From JBJELF01 sp051879015 (GTDB lineage Bacteria > Bacillota > Clostridia > Lachnospirales > Lachnospiraceae), in the NCBI GenBank assembly GCA_051879015.1, contig JBJELF010000001.1:39322-103321 (forward strand): a stretch of 64,000 nucleotides of DNA, in the 5' to 3' direction. The first letter of the stretch is position 1. Each line of letters starts with the position of its first letter. Under the pieces are notes generated by a model. It had not been told where the DNA came from. It worked only from the letters and a program-made list of their open reading frames with translations, and did no database searches. This document shows positions 32,774 through 41,561 of the stretch, piece after piece. The position numbers and the translations under genes are program-made.

Positions 32774-33733
32774 ATGGATAGAAAACAGGAAGTCCTGAGA
32801 ATTTTTCCGCAAATGATTCGAGAGATGTTGGCAAATTGTGAAATTGACTTTGCTGATATACAGGAGATACGCATACGTGTACAAACTCCAATTTTATTTA
32901 TTTGTGCGAATCAGGAATACTATTTGTCAAAAACGAGAGGATTAACTCTATATCCAGAGGATGTCGTAATAGGAACGAGGGAACTGCTGCAGGAAATTTT
33001 GCAGTTGGTCAGCGGTTATTCTCTGTATGCTTATGAAGAGGAATTGCGCCAAGGATTTTTAACCATTCAAGGTGGTCATCGTGTGGGAATTGCTGGAAAG
33101 ACGGTGTTAGAAAATCAGTCGATTCGAAGTATGAAATATATTTCTTTCTTAAATATTCGCTTGGCCCATGAGGTGAAAGGGTGCGCGGATCAAGTACTTC
33201 CCTATATACGAAGAAAAGATAGTATTTATCAGACTTTGATTATTTCGCCGCCTTGCTGTGGAAAGACTACCCTGCTGCGAGACCTAATTCGTCAGCTTTC
33301 TGATGGAAACAGCTATGAGAAGGGCATGACAGTGGGTGTGGTGGATGAACGCTCGGAAATTGGTGCCTGTTGCATGGGGATTCCTCAAAATGATGTGGGC
33401 ATGAGAACAGATATTTTAGACTGCTGTCCGAAGGCATTGGGAATGATGATGTTGATTCGTACAATGTCGCCTCAGATTATTGCAGTGGATGAGGTGGGCA
33501 GTCGAGCAGACTTAGAGGCTATGGAATATGTAGTTAATTGCGGCATTAAGCTGATTGCTACTGTTCATGGAAGTTCCATGGAAGATATTCGCAGTAAACC
33601 TGTGTTGCGTGAGATGGTAAATCAGCGTTTGTTTGAACGATACGTGGTATTTGATGGCAGTCGGGGAGTGGGAAAAATTGGGTGGATTTTTGATTTTATG
33701 GGAAATTTGCTTTATGAAGCAGAATCAGTTTAA
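32774..33733 (+). CDS. spoIIIAA: Stage III sporulation protein AA (ATPase)
   Basis: Secretion-type ATPase of the SpoIIIA-SpoIIQ channel that links mother cell and forespore. The 319-aa product has Walker A PPCCGKTTLL at about 160, Walker B-like IIAVDEVGS at about 235, and a C-terminal ATVHGSSMEDIRSKP. Start choice: ATG 32774, 6 nt after GGAGG; the upstream ATG 32705 lies in the terminator hairpin. It starts an eight-gene spoIIIA operon in the standard order, immediately after the split sigK. Sigma-E control would be expected, but I found no clear promoter box. Confidence 0.95.
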   Translation: MDRKQEVLRIFPQMIREMLANCEIDFADIQEIRIRVQTPILFICANQEYYLSKTRGLTLYPEDVVIGTRELLQEILQLVSGYSLYAYEEELRQGFLTIQGGHRVGIAGKTVLENQSIRSMKYISFLNIRLAHEVKGCADQVLPYIRRKDSIYQTLIISPPCCGKTTLLRDLIRQLSDGNSYEKGMTVGVVDERSEIGACCMGIPQNDVGMRTDILDCCPKALGMMMLIRTMSPQIIAVDEVGSRADLEAMEYVVNCGIKLIATVHGSSMEDIRSKPVLREMVNQRLFERYVVFDGSRGVGKIGWIFDFMGNLLYEAESV

Positions 33734-33768
33734 ATGGAATCGATACTAGTACGGTGATGGGGGAGCAT

Positions 33769-34278
33769 ATGAAAAGCGTAGGATTGATGTGTATTTTTGT
33801 AAGCTGCAGTTTGGCAGGGTTTTGGTATGCGGGTATTTGTGAAAAGCGACTGCGGTTGCTGCAGGAGGGAATTTATGTGTTAAAACGATTTCAGCATGAG
33901 ATAGATGGGGCGGCCTCGATGGCAGAAGCAGCTAAAATATTGGAGCGAACAGCAAAAACTCCTTATCGGTCATTTTTTTATCAACTGTATACAACCATTG
34001 AGGAGGCAAAGGGCGGAAGTCTTGAAGAAATCTGGAAAATGAGTAGTGAAGAACTGCGTCACAGTTCTTTGCGAGAGGAAGATGTGGAGTCATGGATTCG
34101 GTTAGGAAATCAGATGGACTCAATGGATCGGCAGACTCAGATTCTTTCTTTAGAACGCTTGAGGAAGGAGTGGATGGATATCTGCGATGAATGGAAGATT
34201 GAATGGCGAAAAAAACAAAATTTATACCAAGCACTGGGAATGATTGGAGGGGGAATCCTTTGCATTCTTCTGTGGTAG
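33769..34278 (+). CDS. spoIIIAB: Stage III sporulation protein AB
   Basis: A 169-aa membrane protein of the SpoIIIA complex with an N-terminal transmembrane helix (LMCIFVSCSLAGFWYAG), a helical cytoplasmic domain similar to type II secretion GspF halves, and a C-terminal hydrophobic segment (ALGMIGGGILCILLW). ATG 33769 follows GGTGATGGGGGAG; GTG 33754 is less likely. It is the second gene of the spoIIIA operon and only 9 bp before spoIIIAC. Confidence 0.92.
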   Translation: MKSVGLMCIFVSCSLAGFWYAGICEKRLRLLQEGIYVLKRFQHEIDGAASMAEAAKILERTAKTPYRSFFYQLYTTIEEAKGGSLEEIWKMSSEELRHSSLREEDVESWIRLGNQMDSMDRQTQILSLERLRKEWMDICDEWKIEWRKKQNLYQALGMIGGGILCILLW

Positions 34279-34287
34279 GAGGGAATC

Positions 34288-34482
34288 ATGGACGAGACTC
34301 TGATTTTCAAAATTGCGGCAGTGGGAATTTTAGTTTCTGTGCTCTGTCAGGTTCTAAGACAGAGCGGCAGGGAAGAACATGCCTTTCTGATTAGCCTGGC
34401 AGGTCTTCTGATGGTACTGTTTTGGATTGTGCCTTATATTTATGATTTATTTGATACGATTCAATCCCTATTTTCATTGTGA
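34288..34482 (+). CDS. spoIIIAC: Stage III sporulation protein AC
   Basis: A 64-aa protein with two membrane segments (IFKIAAVGILVSVLCQVL and FLISLAGLLMVLFWIVPYIY), the usual size and layout for SpoIIIAC, a small membrane part of the SpoIIIA channel. It lies 9 bp after spoIIIAB with GGAGGGAATC before the ATG. Confidence 0.93.
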   Translation: MDETLIFKIAAVGILVSVLCQVLRQSGREEHAFLISLAGLLMVLFWIVPYIYDLFDTIQSLFSL

Positions 34483-34546
34483 ACGCCCATGCCCTACAGA
34501 TGGGGGATTATCATATATAAAAGTCGATTGATGAGGAGGAAGCAGA

Positions 34547-34921
34547 ATGATAAAAGTCGCGTTGGTGGGTATCATGACCGCTCTCTTAGCATTACAATTG
34601 CGAGAAATCAAACCGGAGTACAGTATTTATCTAGGATTGGCGGGGAGTGTACTATTAATTTTTCTCATGTCAGGACAGCTGGAATGGATGTTAGATACGG
34701 TGCAGTCTCTTTTTTCTTATTTAAATTTGAGTTCCGTATACTTAAGTATGATATTGAAGTTAGTGGGAATTTCTTATCTGGCGGATTTTGCTTCCAGTAT
34801 CTGTCAGGAGGCGGGACAAGCTACACTGGGAAAGCAAATTGAATTATTTGCTCGCTTGACAATTTTTGGGCTGAGTTTTCCGGTGATTCAGGCATTGTTT
34901 CAGACCTTGGATCAACTGTGA
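34547..34921 (+). CDS. spoIIIAD: Stage III sporulation protein AD
   Basis: A 124-aa membrane protein related to SpoIIIAC, with segments VALVGIMTALLALQL, YLGLAGSVLLIFLMSG, LSMILKLVGISYLADFAS and a hydrophobic C-terminus. The LKLVGISYLADFASSICQEAG motif is typical of the family. AGGAGG lies before the ATG. It lies between AC and AE in the conserved order. Confidence 0.93.
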   Translation: MIKVALVGIMTALLALQLREIKPEYSIYLGLAGSVLLIFLMSGQLEWMLDTVQSLFSYLNLSSVYLSMILKLVGISYLADFASSICQEAGQATLGKQIELFARLTIFGLSFPVIQALFQTLDQL

Positions 34922-34965
34922 AAAAAAGATGTGCCATCGGCTTGAGGTAGGGAATGGAGATTAAA

Positions 34966-36021
34966 ATGGAAGGATATTCGGTAGAAGACTTTGATTTCTC
35001 ACAAATCCAATCTTTGTTGGATCAAATTTTTGGAAACAATAACATTTCATTTTCTGAGCTGGTTCTATATTTAATCGAAGGGAATTTTTCAGATTTTTTC
35101 CAGAAGATAGGAAATTTGTTGGAGAATATTTTGTTTGTGGATCTGCAGACTTACCGAGATTTATTAGGACAAGTCTTGATGATTGCGCTGGCTGGGATGT
35201 TATTGTCTTATTTGACTAATATTTTTAATCTTGAAAAGACAGGTGAGACAGCTTTTTTTATTACTTATTTGATGATGATTACCTTGCTGTTGGGATCTTT
35301 TGCATTATCTAGAAAAATTGCCATGGAGTCGGTGGAGCAGTTAGTGACTTTTATGAAGGTATTATTACCCATCTTTGCAGTGGCGGCAGGACTTGCCACT
35401 ACGGGAGCCAGCGCAGCTATTTATTACGAAACCGTTTTTGTGATAATTAGTCTTTGCAGCTGGATTTTGTTGTCGGTGGTGATTCCTCTGATTGAGACAG
35501 GCATGATTTTAAGCTTGGTCAACCATATTTCCAGAGAAGCCATCTTAAGCAAGCTGCGGGATTTGATTTTTATGTTAGCAGATTGGGTTTTGCGAACTAT
35601 GATGACGGGGATATTAGGTTTTCAAGTACTGCAAAATTTGATTGTACCTGTGGTGGTGGGCTCAAAGACCAAATTGGCACAGACCATTATTTATCATCTG
35701 CCTGGTGTGGGAGAGGGGGCTGAGGCGGTAGGAAATGCTCTTGTGCAGGCTGGAGTAATGATTCGAAATGGTATCGGTACGGCAGCACTGATTGTCATTC
35801 TCTGTATTTGTCTGATTCCTCTTATTAAGCTTTGGGTTATGATGGGATTATTTTATCTTTCGGCTGCGGTTTTACAGCCGGCAGCCGATGGAAGAGTGAC
35901 CGAATGTGTCCAGTCTGCCGCTGTAGGGAACCGCTTCTTGGCAAGAAGTGTTTTTATGACTGCAGTATTATTTTTTCTGACTATCGCTCTTTTATGTGGA
36001 GCTGGTCAGGGAGGAACTTAA
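34966..36021 (+). CDS. spoIIIAE: Stage III sporulation protein AE
   Basis: A 351-aa multi-span membrane protein of the SpoIIIA complex. After an acidic N-terminal domain it has about seven hydrophobic segments including LLGQVLMIALAGMLLSYL, ITYLMMITLLLGSFAL and GTAALIVILCICLIPLIKLW. The KLRDLIFMLADWVLRTMMTG and VPVVVGSKTKLAQT region is characteristic. Two starts are possible: ATG 34966 (5 nt after GGAGA), used here, and ATG 34954. No clear cleaved signal peptide is seen, unlike the B. subtilis protein as I recall it. It abuts spoIIIAF. Confidence 0.92.
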   Translation: MEGYSVEDFDFSQIQSLLDQIFGNNNISFSELVLYLIEGNFSDFFQKIGNLLENILFVDLQTYRDLLGQVLMIALAGMLLSYLTNIFNLEKTGETAFFITYLMMITLLLGSFALSRKIAMESVEQLVTFMKVLLPIFAVAAGLATTGASAAIYYETVFVIISLCSWILLSVVIPLIETGMILSLVNHISREAILSKLRDLIFMLADWVLRTMMTGILGFQVLQNLIVPVVVGSKTKLAQTIIYHLPGVGEGAEAVGNALVQAGVMIRNGIGTAALIVILCICLIPLIKLWVMMGLFYLSAAVLQPAADGRVTECVQSAAVGNRFLARSVFMTAVLFFLTIALLCGAGQGGT

Positions 36022-36507
36022 ATGGATATCATAGTAAATTGGGCAAAAAACATTGCATTTTTTGTATTATTTATGAACTTATCTTATCAGCTGCTGCCTG
36101 AAGGAAATTTGCAGAAATATGGAAAACTCTTCTGTGGTTTTTTGATGATTTTACTTTTGGTGGAACCTGTCATGGGAATTTTGCAGTTGAGCGACCAATT
36201 GACTTCATTGGTGGAGCAGGCTGAGATGGAGATGGAAGAAGCGATGTTGAATCAAATGGATATCGAGGAAATGCAGATGGAAAGTTGTGAGAAACAGATT
36301 GTGAAAGAAGTGGAATATATATTAGAAGAAAATCAAATTTCTTACCGTCAGATAGAGGTAGAGATGGCAGAGAGGGATGGTCAATTTGTCATCAAAACAA
36401 TAAAAATCTATCTCAAACAGCAAGGAAATGAGGATGATTTACGGAGCTTGCAGGAAAATTTAGCTCAATATTTGGGAGTTGGGACAGATGTGATTGCTAT
36501 TTCTTGA
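36022..36507 (+). CDS. spoIIIAF: Stage III sporulation protein AF
   Basis: A 161-aa protein with two N-terminal membrane segments (NIAFFVLFMNLSYQLL and LFCGFLMILLLVEPVMGIL) and a soluble C-terminal part (QISYRQIEVEMAERDGQFVI) that resembles ring-forming domains of the channel. Its ribosome site (GGGAGG) lies in the end of spoIIIAE, whose stop codon directly precedes this ATG. Confidence 0.92.
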   Translation: MDIIVNWAKNIAFFVLFMNLSYQLLPEGNLQKYGKLFCGFLMILLLVEPVMGILQLSDQLTSLVEQAEMEMEEAMLNQMDIEEMQMESCEKQIVKEVEYILEENQISYRQIEVEMAERDGQFVIKTIKIYLKQQGNEDDLRSLQENLAQYLGVGTDVIAIS

Positions 36508-36616
36508 GTGTTAGAATGAGTCTTCTAATGCTGATACCAACTTTGCAGACTTCAACAATCTATCAATTCTCGTTTATTATGATACCACAATGTGCGTAGC
36601 AATCTGTAGGTGTCCT

Positions 36617-36638
36617 GGGGTTAAAATGCTTTTTGACC
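36617..36638 (+). repeat. Second copy of the GGGG/TTTTGACC repeat core
   Basis: GGGGTTAAAATGC then TTTTTGACC matches the core at 2935-2955 with few changes. It lies in the 165-bp gap between spoIIIAF and spoIIIAG, a gap unusually long for this operon. Confidence 0.5.
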
Positions 36639-36672
36639 GAAACGTCTTATTATAAGAAGGGGGAAATGTCAG

Positions 36673-37233
36673 ATGTCAGAGAAATTAAAGGAGCTACTCT
36701 CGAAAATGAACTTCTGGCAGCTTCTCCTCATTTTGGTAGCGGGCTTTGTGTTAGTTTTTTTGAGTTTGCCTAAAAAGGAAGAAAGTGAGCCTGTACAGCA
36801 AAATAGTACACTTTCTGAATTGACAGAGTCCAGCTACGAGGAAAAGTTGGAACGTAAATTGGAAGAAATGCTTTCTCAAGTGGAAGGAATCGGAGAGGTG
36901 GAGGTAGTGATTACGATTAAAGCCTCTGGAGAAATTGTGTTGAATAAAGATGTTCGGACCAACAGTTCCAGCTCCAATGAGAGCGAGCAGGATGGGAGCA
37001 GTCGGATCAGCAATTCAGAGGAGTACGAAGAGGACACCATACTTACGGGTGAAATCCCTTATGTTATTCAGGAATATTCGCCGGTCATTGAGGGAATTTT
37101 GGTAATTGCGGAGGGAGGAGGTTCAGCAGAGATTCAAGAAGAAATAAATAATGCACTCACAGCATTATTTGATATTGCGCCGCATAAAATAAAAGTATTA
37201 AAGAAGAAAGCAGGAGATGTATCTGGAAAATGA
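36673..37233 (+). CDS. spoIIIAG: Stage III sporulation protein AG
   Basis: A 186-aa protein with one N-terminal membrane segment (LLLILVAGFVLVFLSLP), then an extracytoplasmic ring domain: YEEKLERKLEEMLSQVEGIGEVEVVITI and, after a Ser-rich loop, PVIEGILVIAEGGGSAEIQEEI. This split ring-building motif is the hallmark of SpoIIIAG, which forms a large ring in the space between the two membranes. It overlaps or closely precedes spoIIIAH. Confidence 0.94.
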   Translation: MSEKLKELLSKMNFWQLLLILVAGFVLVFLSLPKKEESEPVQQNSTLSELTESSYEEKLERKLEEMLSQVEGIGEVEVVITIKASGEIVLNKDVRTNSSSSNESEQDGSSRISNSEEYEEDTILTGEIPYVIQEYSPVIEGILVIAEGGGSAEIQEEINNALTALFDIAPHKIKVLKKKAGDVSGK

Positions 37234-37247
37234 AAAAGGAGATTGGC

Positions 37248-37913
37248 ATGAACAAAATTTTTCATCGAAATCAAATCGTTATTTCTGCATTGGCTTTAAT
37301 GGTGGCAGTGGCAGGATATTTGACTTATGCACAGCAGGCAAAGGAAGCAGATGTGGAGGCGGCACAGCAAAATGCCGATACATATGTGAAAGAAAATTAT
37401 GAAATTTCTGATGAGGATGCAGCAGATGTTCTGGACGAATTAAACAATTATGGTGAGGCTGGTGAAGATGGCTATGTAGATGTAATAAGTCCGGAGGAAA
37501 ACACTGAGGCAGCGAACGCTCCTGGCACTGCTGTATTGGCCAGTGGAATTAATGTAACAGAGTTTATGGCTCAGTCTCGTTTAGACCGAGAGCAGGTGAG
37601 GAGCAAATCCAGAGAATCTTATCTGGCAATTATCAACAATGAGGAATTGTCTGACGAGGAAAGACAGAGTGCTATCGACAGTATGTTGGAACTGACCAAT
37701 GCCGCAGAGATGGAAAGTGCAGCGGAAACTTTATTGGAGGCAAACGGATTTGAAAACTCTATTGTTACCATTACAGGTTCTCAGGTAGATGTGGTAATTT
37801 GCCGTGAATCTTTGACAGATAGTGAGCGCGCACAGGTGGAGGATATTGTCAAGAGAAAAACTGAGACTGGTATTGAAAATATTGTAATCTCGCTTATGGA
37901 TTTCCAAGAGTAA
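37248..37913 (+). CDS. spoIIIAH: Stage III sporulation protein AH
   Basis: A 221-aa protein anchored by one N-terminal segment (QIVISALALMVAVAGYLTYA) with an extracytoplasmic domain that pairs with forespore SpoIIQ. The conserved C-terminal ring domain is visible (SAIDSMLELTNAAEMESAAETLL, then VTITGSQVDVVI and EDIVKRKTETGIENIVI). ATG 37248 follows AAAGGAGA by 5-6 nt; ATG 37230 overlapping spoIIIAG is possible. It closes the complete spoIIIA operon. Confidence 0.94.
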   Translation: MNKIFHRNQIVISALALMVAVAGYLTYAQQAKEADVEAAQQNADTYVKENYEISDEDAADVLDELNNYGEAGEDGYVDVISPEENTEAANAPGTAVLASGINVTEFMAQSRLDREQVRSKSRESYLAIINNEELSDEERQSAIDSMLELTNAAEMESAAETLLEANGFENSIVTITGSQVDVVICRESLTDSERAQVEDIVKRKTETGIENIVISLMDFQE

Positions 37914-37931
37914 TGTAAGATTCTGTTTTGG

Positions 37932-38004
37932 CGGCAGAAGCCTTAAAATATCATATCCTAACAAATTTTTTGGGGTATTGTGATGTTGAAGAAGGCTTCT
38001 GCCG
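37932..38004 (+). repeat. Long inverted repeat after spoIIIAH
   Basis: CGGCAGAAGCCTT (37932-37944) is matched perfectly by AAGGCTTCTGCCG (37992-38004), 13 bp. The inner parts AATATCA and GTGATGTT also partly pair. Only TTTC follows, so it is a weak terminator at best. Confidence 0.65.
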
Positions 38005-38155
38005 TTTCAATCGTAATAGAATTCACAATTATTGACATTTAAGTTCATTAAAAAAGTTGAATATTTATTATGTCGTTCCGAGTATAGGAGAGAAAAAACA
38101 AAAAAACTTTGTGCCATCTTTTTTTCAGAAATACTTTTCAAAGTATGTGTTTTTT

Positions 38156-38163
38156 GGTATAAT
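38156..38163 (+). promoter_or_regulatory. Extended -10 promoter before the Asp23 gene
   Basis: TGGTATAAT (38155-38163, TGnTATAAT type). The rest of the 318-bp gap (37914-38231) contains the inverted repeat at 37932 and no gene. Confidence 0.55.
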
Positions 38164-38231
38164 AAAATTAGATTGCGCTTTATTGTCAGCAATTTCAGAG
38201 CATGGAATAAAATACATGGAGGTATTTTGAT

Positions 38232-38597
38232 ATGGAACAGGAACGTATATATACAGTGGAAACGGATGAGAGTTTTGGCGAATTACAGATTTCAGATGAG
38301 GTTGTTGCAATCATCGCTGGCTTGGCTACTACTGAGGTAGAAGGTGTTGTCTCAATTGCAGGCAATCTGACAAGAGATTTGATTGCAAAGATGGGAAAGA
38401 AAAATCTTTCCAAGGGTGTAATTGTGGAAGTGAAGGAAGGACATGTGCGAGCAAAGCTAAACTTGAATTTGCGCTATGGATACAGTGTGCCGGCAGTTTG
38501 CAGTAAGGTACAGGAACGTGTAAAGAATGCGATTGAAAATATGACAGGCTTGGAAGTAGACTGTGTGAATGTTTCCATTGCAGGTGTTACAGTTTAA
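38232..38597 (+). CDS. Asp23/Gls24 family protein
   Basis: A 121-aa cytoplasmic protein of the alkaline-shock family. ISDEVVAIIAGLATTEVEGV near residue 20 and LNLRYGYSVPAVCSKVQERVKNAIENMTGLEVDCVNV near the C-terminus are the family hallmarks. A ribosome site GGAGG precedes ATG. It lies directly before nusB, the same order as in many Firmicutes. Its exact role is unknown; members link to cell-envelope stress. Confidence 0.9.
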   Translation: MEQERIYTVETDESFGELQISDEVVAIIAGLATTEVEGVVSIAGNLTRDLIAKMGKKNLSKGVIVEVKEGHVRAKLNLNLRYGYSVPAVCSKVQERVKNAIENMTGLEVDCVNVSIAGVTV

Positions 38598-38610
38598 AAA
38601 AACGTCAGAG

Positions 38611-38663
38611 CAGTCCGTGCGAGTCACAGGAAGATGAGTAAGAGTGACTCGTGGACTGTTTTG
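38611..38663 (+). terminator. Hairpin between Asp23 gene and nusB
   Basis: CAGTCC...CGAGTCAC pairs with GTGACTCG.TGGACTG (about 14 bp with a bulge) and is followed by TTTTG. It may partly terminate upstream transcription. Confidence 0.6.
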
Positions 38664-38684
38664 CATTATGGAGAGGAATTTAAA

Positions 38685-39131
38685 ATGACAAAGAGAAGAT
38701 TTCGTGATTATACATTCAAGATGTTGTTTCACGCAGAGTTTTACGATAAAGAGAATTTAGAGGAACAAATTGCACTTTTCTTACAAGAAGAATGCGGCAG
38801 CGATGAATTTAACGAGGAAGCGTCAAGAGAGATTTTGACAGAGGAAGATTGTGCAGCTTTGTTACAGCGAGTACGAACAATTTTGCCTTTAGTTCCAGAA
38901 ATTGACAAAATGATTGAGCAGTATTCGGAGGGCTGGAAACTTTCTCGTATCGGAAAAGTAGAGTTAGCTATTTTGCGTCTGGGCATCTATGAAATGAAAT
39001 ATGACGAAAGTGTGGCAGAGGGGCTTGCTATCAATGAAGCCGTTGAGCTGGGAAAAATGTACGCTGGAGATGATTCCTACAAATTCATCAATGCGATTCT
39101 CGGAAAAATAGCCAGAGCAAATGAAGCATAA
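38685..39131 (+). CDS. nusB: Transcription antitermination factor NusB
   Basis: RNA-binding factor of rRNA antitermination. The 148-aa product starts with KRRFRDYTFKMLFHAEFYD and ends with ELAILRLGIYEMKYD and the conserved INEAVELGKMYAGDDSYKFINAILG. ATG 38685 follows GAGAGGAATTTAAA; the longer frame from 38634 begins in the hairpin. Next downstream is xseA. Confidence 0.95.
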   Translation: MTKRRFRDYTFKMLFHAEFYDKENLEEQIALFLQEECGSDEFNEEASREILTEEDCAALLQRVRTILPLVPEIDKMIEQYSEGWKLSRIGKVELAILRLGIYEMKYDESVAEGLAINEAVELGKMYAGDDSYKFINAILGKIARANEA

Positions 39132-39164
39132 TAAGAAAATAGTAACTGTGCCGCTGAAGGCAGA

Positions 39165-40457
39165 ATGGATGTAGCCATGGCAAAAATAAATGTAAAAAAT
39201 TCGGTGTATTCCGTTCGGCAAGTGAATCATTACATCAAAAGTATTTTTTCGCAGGATTATGCCCTACGCCAGATTACGGTAAAGGGAGAGGTGTCTAACT
39301 ATAAATATCATACTTCAGGACATATCTATTTTACAATCAAGGATGACAGCGGCGTACTCGCCTGTGTCATGTTTGCCGGAAGCCGCAGTGGGCTTAAGTT
39401 TCGTCTTGCAGAGGGACAAACTATTTTGGTTACGGGAAGTATCAATGTCTATGAGAGGGATGGCAGCTATCAGCTATATGCACAGCAAATTGAGTTGGAC
39501 GGAGATGGTGATTTATATAGTCGTTTTATGAAATTAAAACAAGACCTAGAAGAAATGGGGATGTTTGCCAGCGAATACAAGCAGCCAATTCCAACTTTTT
39601 GCAGGCGTATTGGAGTGGTAACTGCGCCAACGGGAGCTGTTATTCGAGATATTCAAAATGTTGCTTTTCGCCGAAATCCTTATGTGGAGCTTATTTTATA
39701 TCCGGCCTATGTGCAGGGAGACCAGGCGGTTCCATCCATCGTGCGAGGGATTGAAGTTCTTGACGGAATGGGCTTGGACTGTATCATCGTCGGGAGAGGC
39801 GGCGGTTCTATTGAAGATTTGTGGGCATTTAATGAGGAAGAGGTGGCACGAGCCATTTTTGACTGTGAGACCCCGATTATATCAGCAGTGGGTCATGAGA
39901 CGGATGTGACAATTGCTGATTTTGTAGCTGATTTGCGTGCACCGACTCCATCCGCAGCGGCAGAGTTGGCGGTGTTTGAGTATGATACATTTGTAGCTAC
40001 TTTGCAGAATTATAAAAAGCAATTAAATCGTTTGTTGGAGCAAACATTAAATGGATACCGCAGTCAGCTGCAAACTATGGAGTTAAAATTACAGATGAAT
40101 CATCCAGTCTCCCATCTTGCTCAGGAACGGCAATATTTGGATTATTTGCAGGAACGATTGTGTCGGGCTATGGAAAATACCATTTTGCGCTATAAAGATC
40201 AGAAACAGCAAAGAAACAGACTGGAGTTGCTCATGGAAAAGCAGATGAGAACTTATCAGCAGCACTTAGATGTGTTGGCAGTCAGATTAGATGCTTTATC
40301 GCCGTTGAGACGTCTGTCTGGCGGCTTTGCTTATGTGGAGCATGAGAATCAAAAGCCAGCAGAACGAGCCGGAGAAATTTCAGAAGGCGAGATTATTTCG
40401 ATTCGTTTTCAAGACGGCATCGTGAGAGCAAAGGCGTTAGAGATAAGTGGGGCATAA
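39165..40457 (+). CDS. xseA: Exodeoxyribonuclease VII large subunit
   Basis: Degrades single-stranded DNA with XseB. The 430-aa product has an N-terminal OB fold (SVRQVNHYIKSIFSQDYALRQITVKGEVSNYK), the catalytic domain with VTAPTGAVIRDI and GRGGGSIEDLWAFNEE, SAVGHETDVTIADFVADLRAPTPSAAAE, and a long coiled coil. ATG 39165 is 4 nt after GAAGG; ATG 39177 would remove four residues. It is followed at once by xseB. Confidence 0.96.
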   Translation: MDVAMAKINVKNSVYSVRQVNHYIKSIFSQDYALRQITVKGEVSNYKYHTSGHIYFTIKDDSGVLACVMFAGSRSGLKFRLAEGQTILVTGSINVYERDGSYQLYAQQIELDGDGDLYSRFMKLKQDLEEMGMFASEYKQPIPTFCRRIGVVTAPTGAVIRDIQNVAFRRNPYVELILYPAYVQGDQAVPSIVRGIEVLDGMGLDCIIVGRGGGSIEDLWAFNEEEVARAIFDCETPIISAVGHETDVTIADFVADLRAPTPSAAAELAVFEYDTFVATLQNYKKQLNRLLEQTLNGYRSQLQTMELKLQMNHPVSHLAQERQYLDYLQERLCRAMENTILRYKDQKQQRNRLELLMEKQMRTYQQHLDVLAVRLDALSPLRRLSGGFAYVEHENQKPAERAGEISEGEIISIRFQDGIVRAKALEISGA

Positions 40458-40459
40458 TT

Positions 40460-40708
40460 ATGGAAACAGATTGGAAGGAATTAACAATAGAGCAGTCAAT
40501 GGAGAAAATCAGCCAGATTATTGCTGCGCTGGAGGGAGGTTCATTGACTTTGGAAGAATCAATGCAGCAGTTTGAGACAGGAATTCGTCTGGTCAATCAG
40601 TGTACAAAGATAATTGATACAGCCGAGAAGCAGATGAAAATACTGAGAGAAAGCGAGGGAGAGACTGATGTTTTTGCAGACAATGCAGGAAAAAACGAAT
40701 CAAATTGA
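40460..40708 (+). CDS. xseB: Exodeoxyribonuclease VII small subunit
   Basis: 82 aa with the helical-hairpin pattern of XseB (EKISQIIAALEGGSLTLEESMQQFETGIRL). It starts 2 bp after xseA and its 3' end overlaps ispA by 41 bases in another frame. Confidence 0.95.
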   Translation: METDWKELTIEQSMEKISQIIAALEGGSLTLEESMQQFETGIRLVNQCTKIIDTAEKQMKILRESEGETDVFADNAGKNESN

Positions 40709-41552
40709 GCAAATCATGGAAAAATATTTGCCAATAGAGGAAGGATTTCAAAAGACCGTCATTGAGGCAAATAATTACAGCATAAAGGCAGGCGGCAAAC
40801 GTCTGCGGCCGCTCTTGATGCAGGAAGCATATCGCTTATTTGGTGGTAATGGCAAGGAAATTGAGCCATTTATGGTGGCAATGGAAATGATTCATACCTT
40901 TTCTCTGGTACATGATGACCTTCCATGTATGGATAACGACCAATATCGCCGCGGGAAATTAACCACTTGGTATAAATTTGGCTATGATATGGGAGTTTTA
41001 TCGGGAGATGGACTAGTATTGTATGCTTTTGAATCAGCTGCAAAAGCCTTTAATATGACGGAACATTTAGACCGAGTTGGCAGAGCAATGCAAATTTTAG
41101 CTAACAAGGCGGGCATTTATGGTATGTTGGGCGGTCAAGCCGTGGATGTGGAGATGACGGGTAAGCCCATGACTATGGAGCAGATTGATTTTGTATATCG
41201 GTTGAAGACGGGGGCACTGATAGAGGCATCGTTAATGATTGGGGCTGTCTTGGCGGGAGCGAAAGAGGAGGAAATTGCTGACATGGAGAAAATTGGAAGA
41301 AATGTTGGCGTAGCTTTTCAGATTCAAGATGATATTTTAGATTTGACGAGCACAACGGAAATTCTTGGCAAGCCGGTTTTGAGTGATGAAAAAAATCAAA
41401 AAAATACTTATGTGACCTTAGTGGGAATAGAGCAGGCAAAATTAGATGTGGCAGCTATTTCTCAGCAGGCCATTGATTTGGTGGGAAAATACGCAGGAGA
41501 GGATCATTTCTTGGAACAGCTGATTCGCATGCTGATCACCAGAGAAAAATAG
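40668..41552 (+). CDS. ispA: Farnesyl/geranyl diphosphate synthase
   Basis: Condenses IPP with DMAPP and GPP. The 294-aa prenyltransferase has GGKRLRPLL, the first Asp-rich motif HDDLPCMDND near residue 85 and the second QDDILD near 222. ATG 40668 is 6 nt after GAGGGAG. The next gene, dxs, starts the MEP route to IPP, so the two work in one pathway. Confidence 0.94.
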   Translation: MFLQTMQEKTNQIEQIMEKYLPIEEGFQKTVIEANNYSIKAGGKRLRPLLMQEAYRLFGGNGKEIEPFMVAMEMIHTFSLVHDDLPCMDNDQYRRGKLTTWYKFGYDMGVLSGDGLVLYAFESAAKAFNMTEHLDRVGRAMQILANKAGIYGMLGGQAVDVEMTGKPMTMEQIDFVYRLKTGALIEASLMIGAVLAGAKEEEIADMEKIGRNVGVAFQIQDDILDLTSTTEILGKPVLSDEKNQKNTYVTLVGIEQAKLDVAAISQQAIDLVGKYAGEDHFLEQLIRMLITREK

Positions 41553-41561
41553 GGTTGGCTT

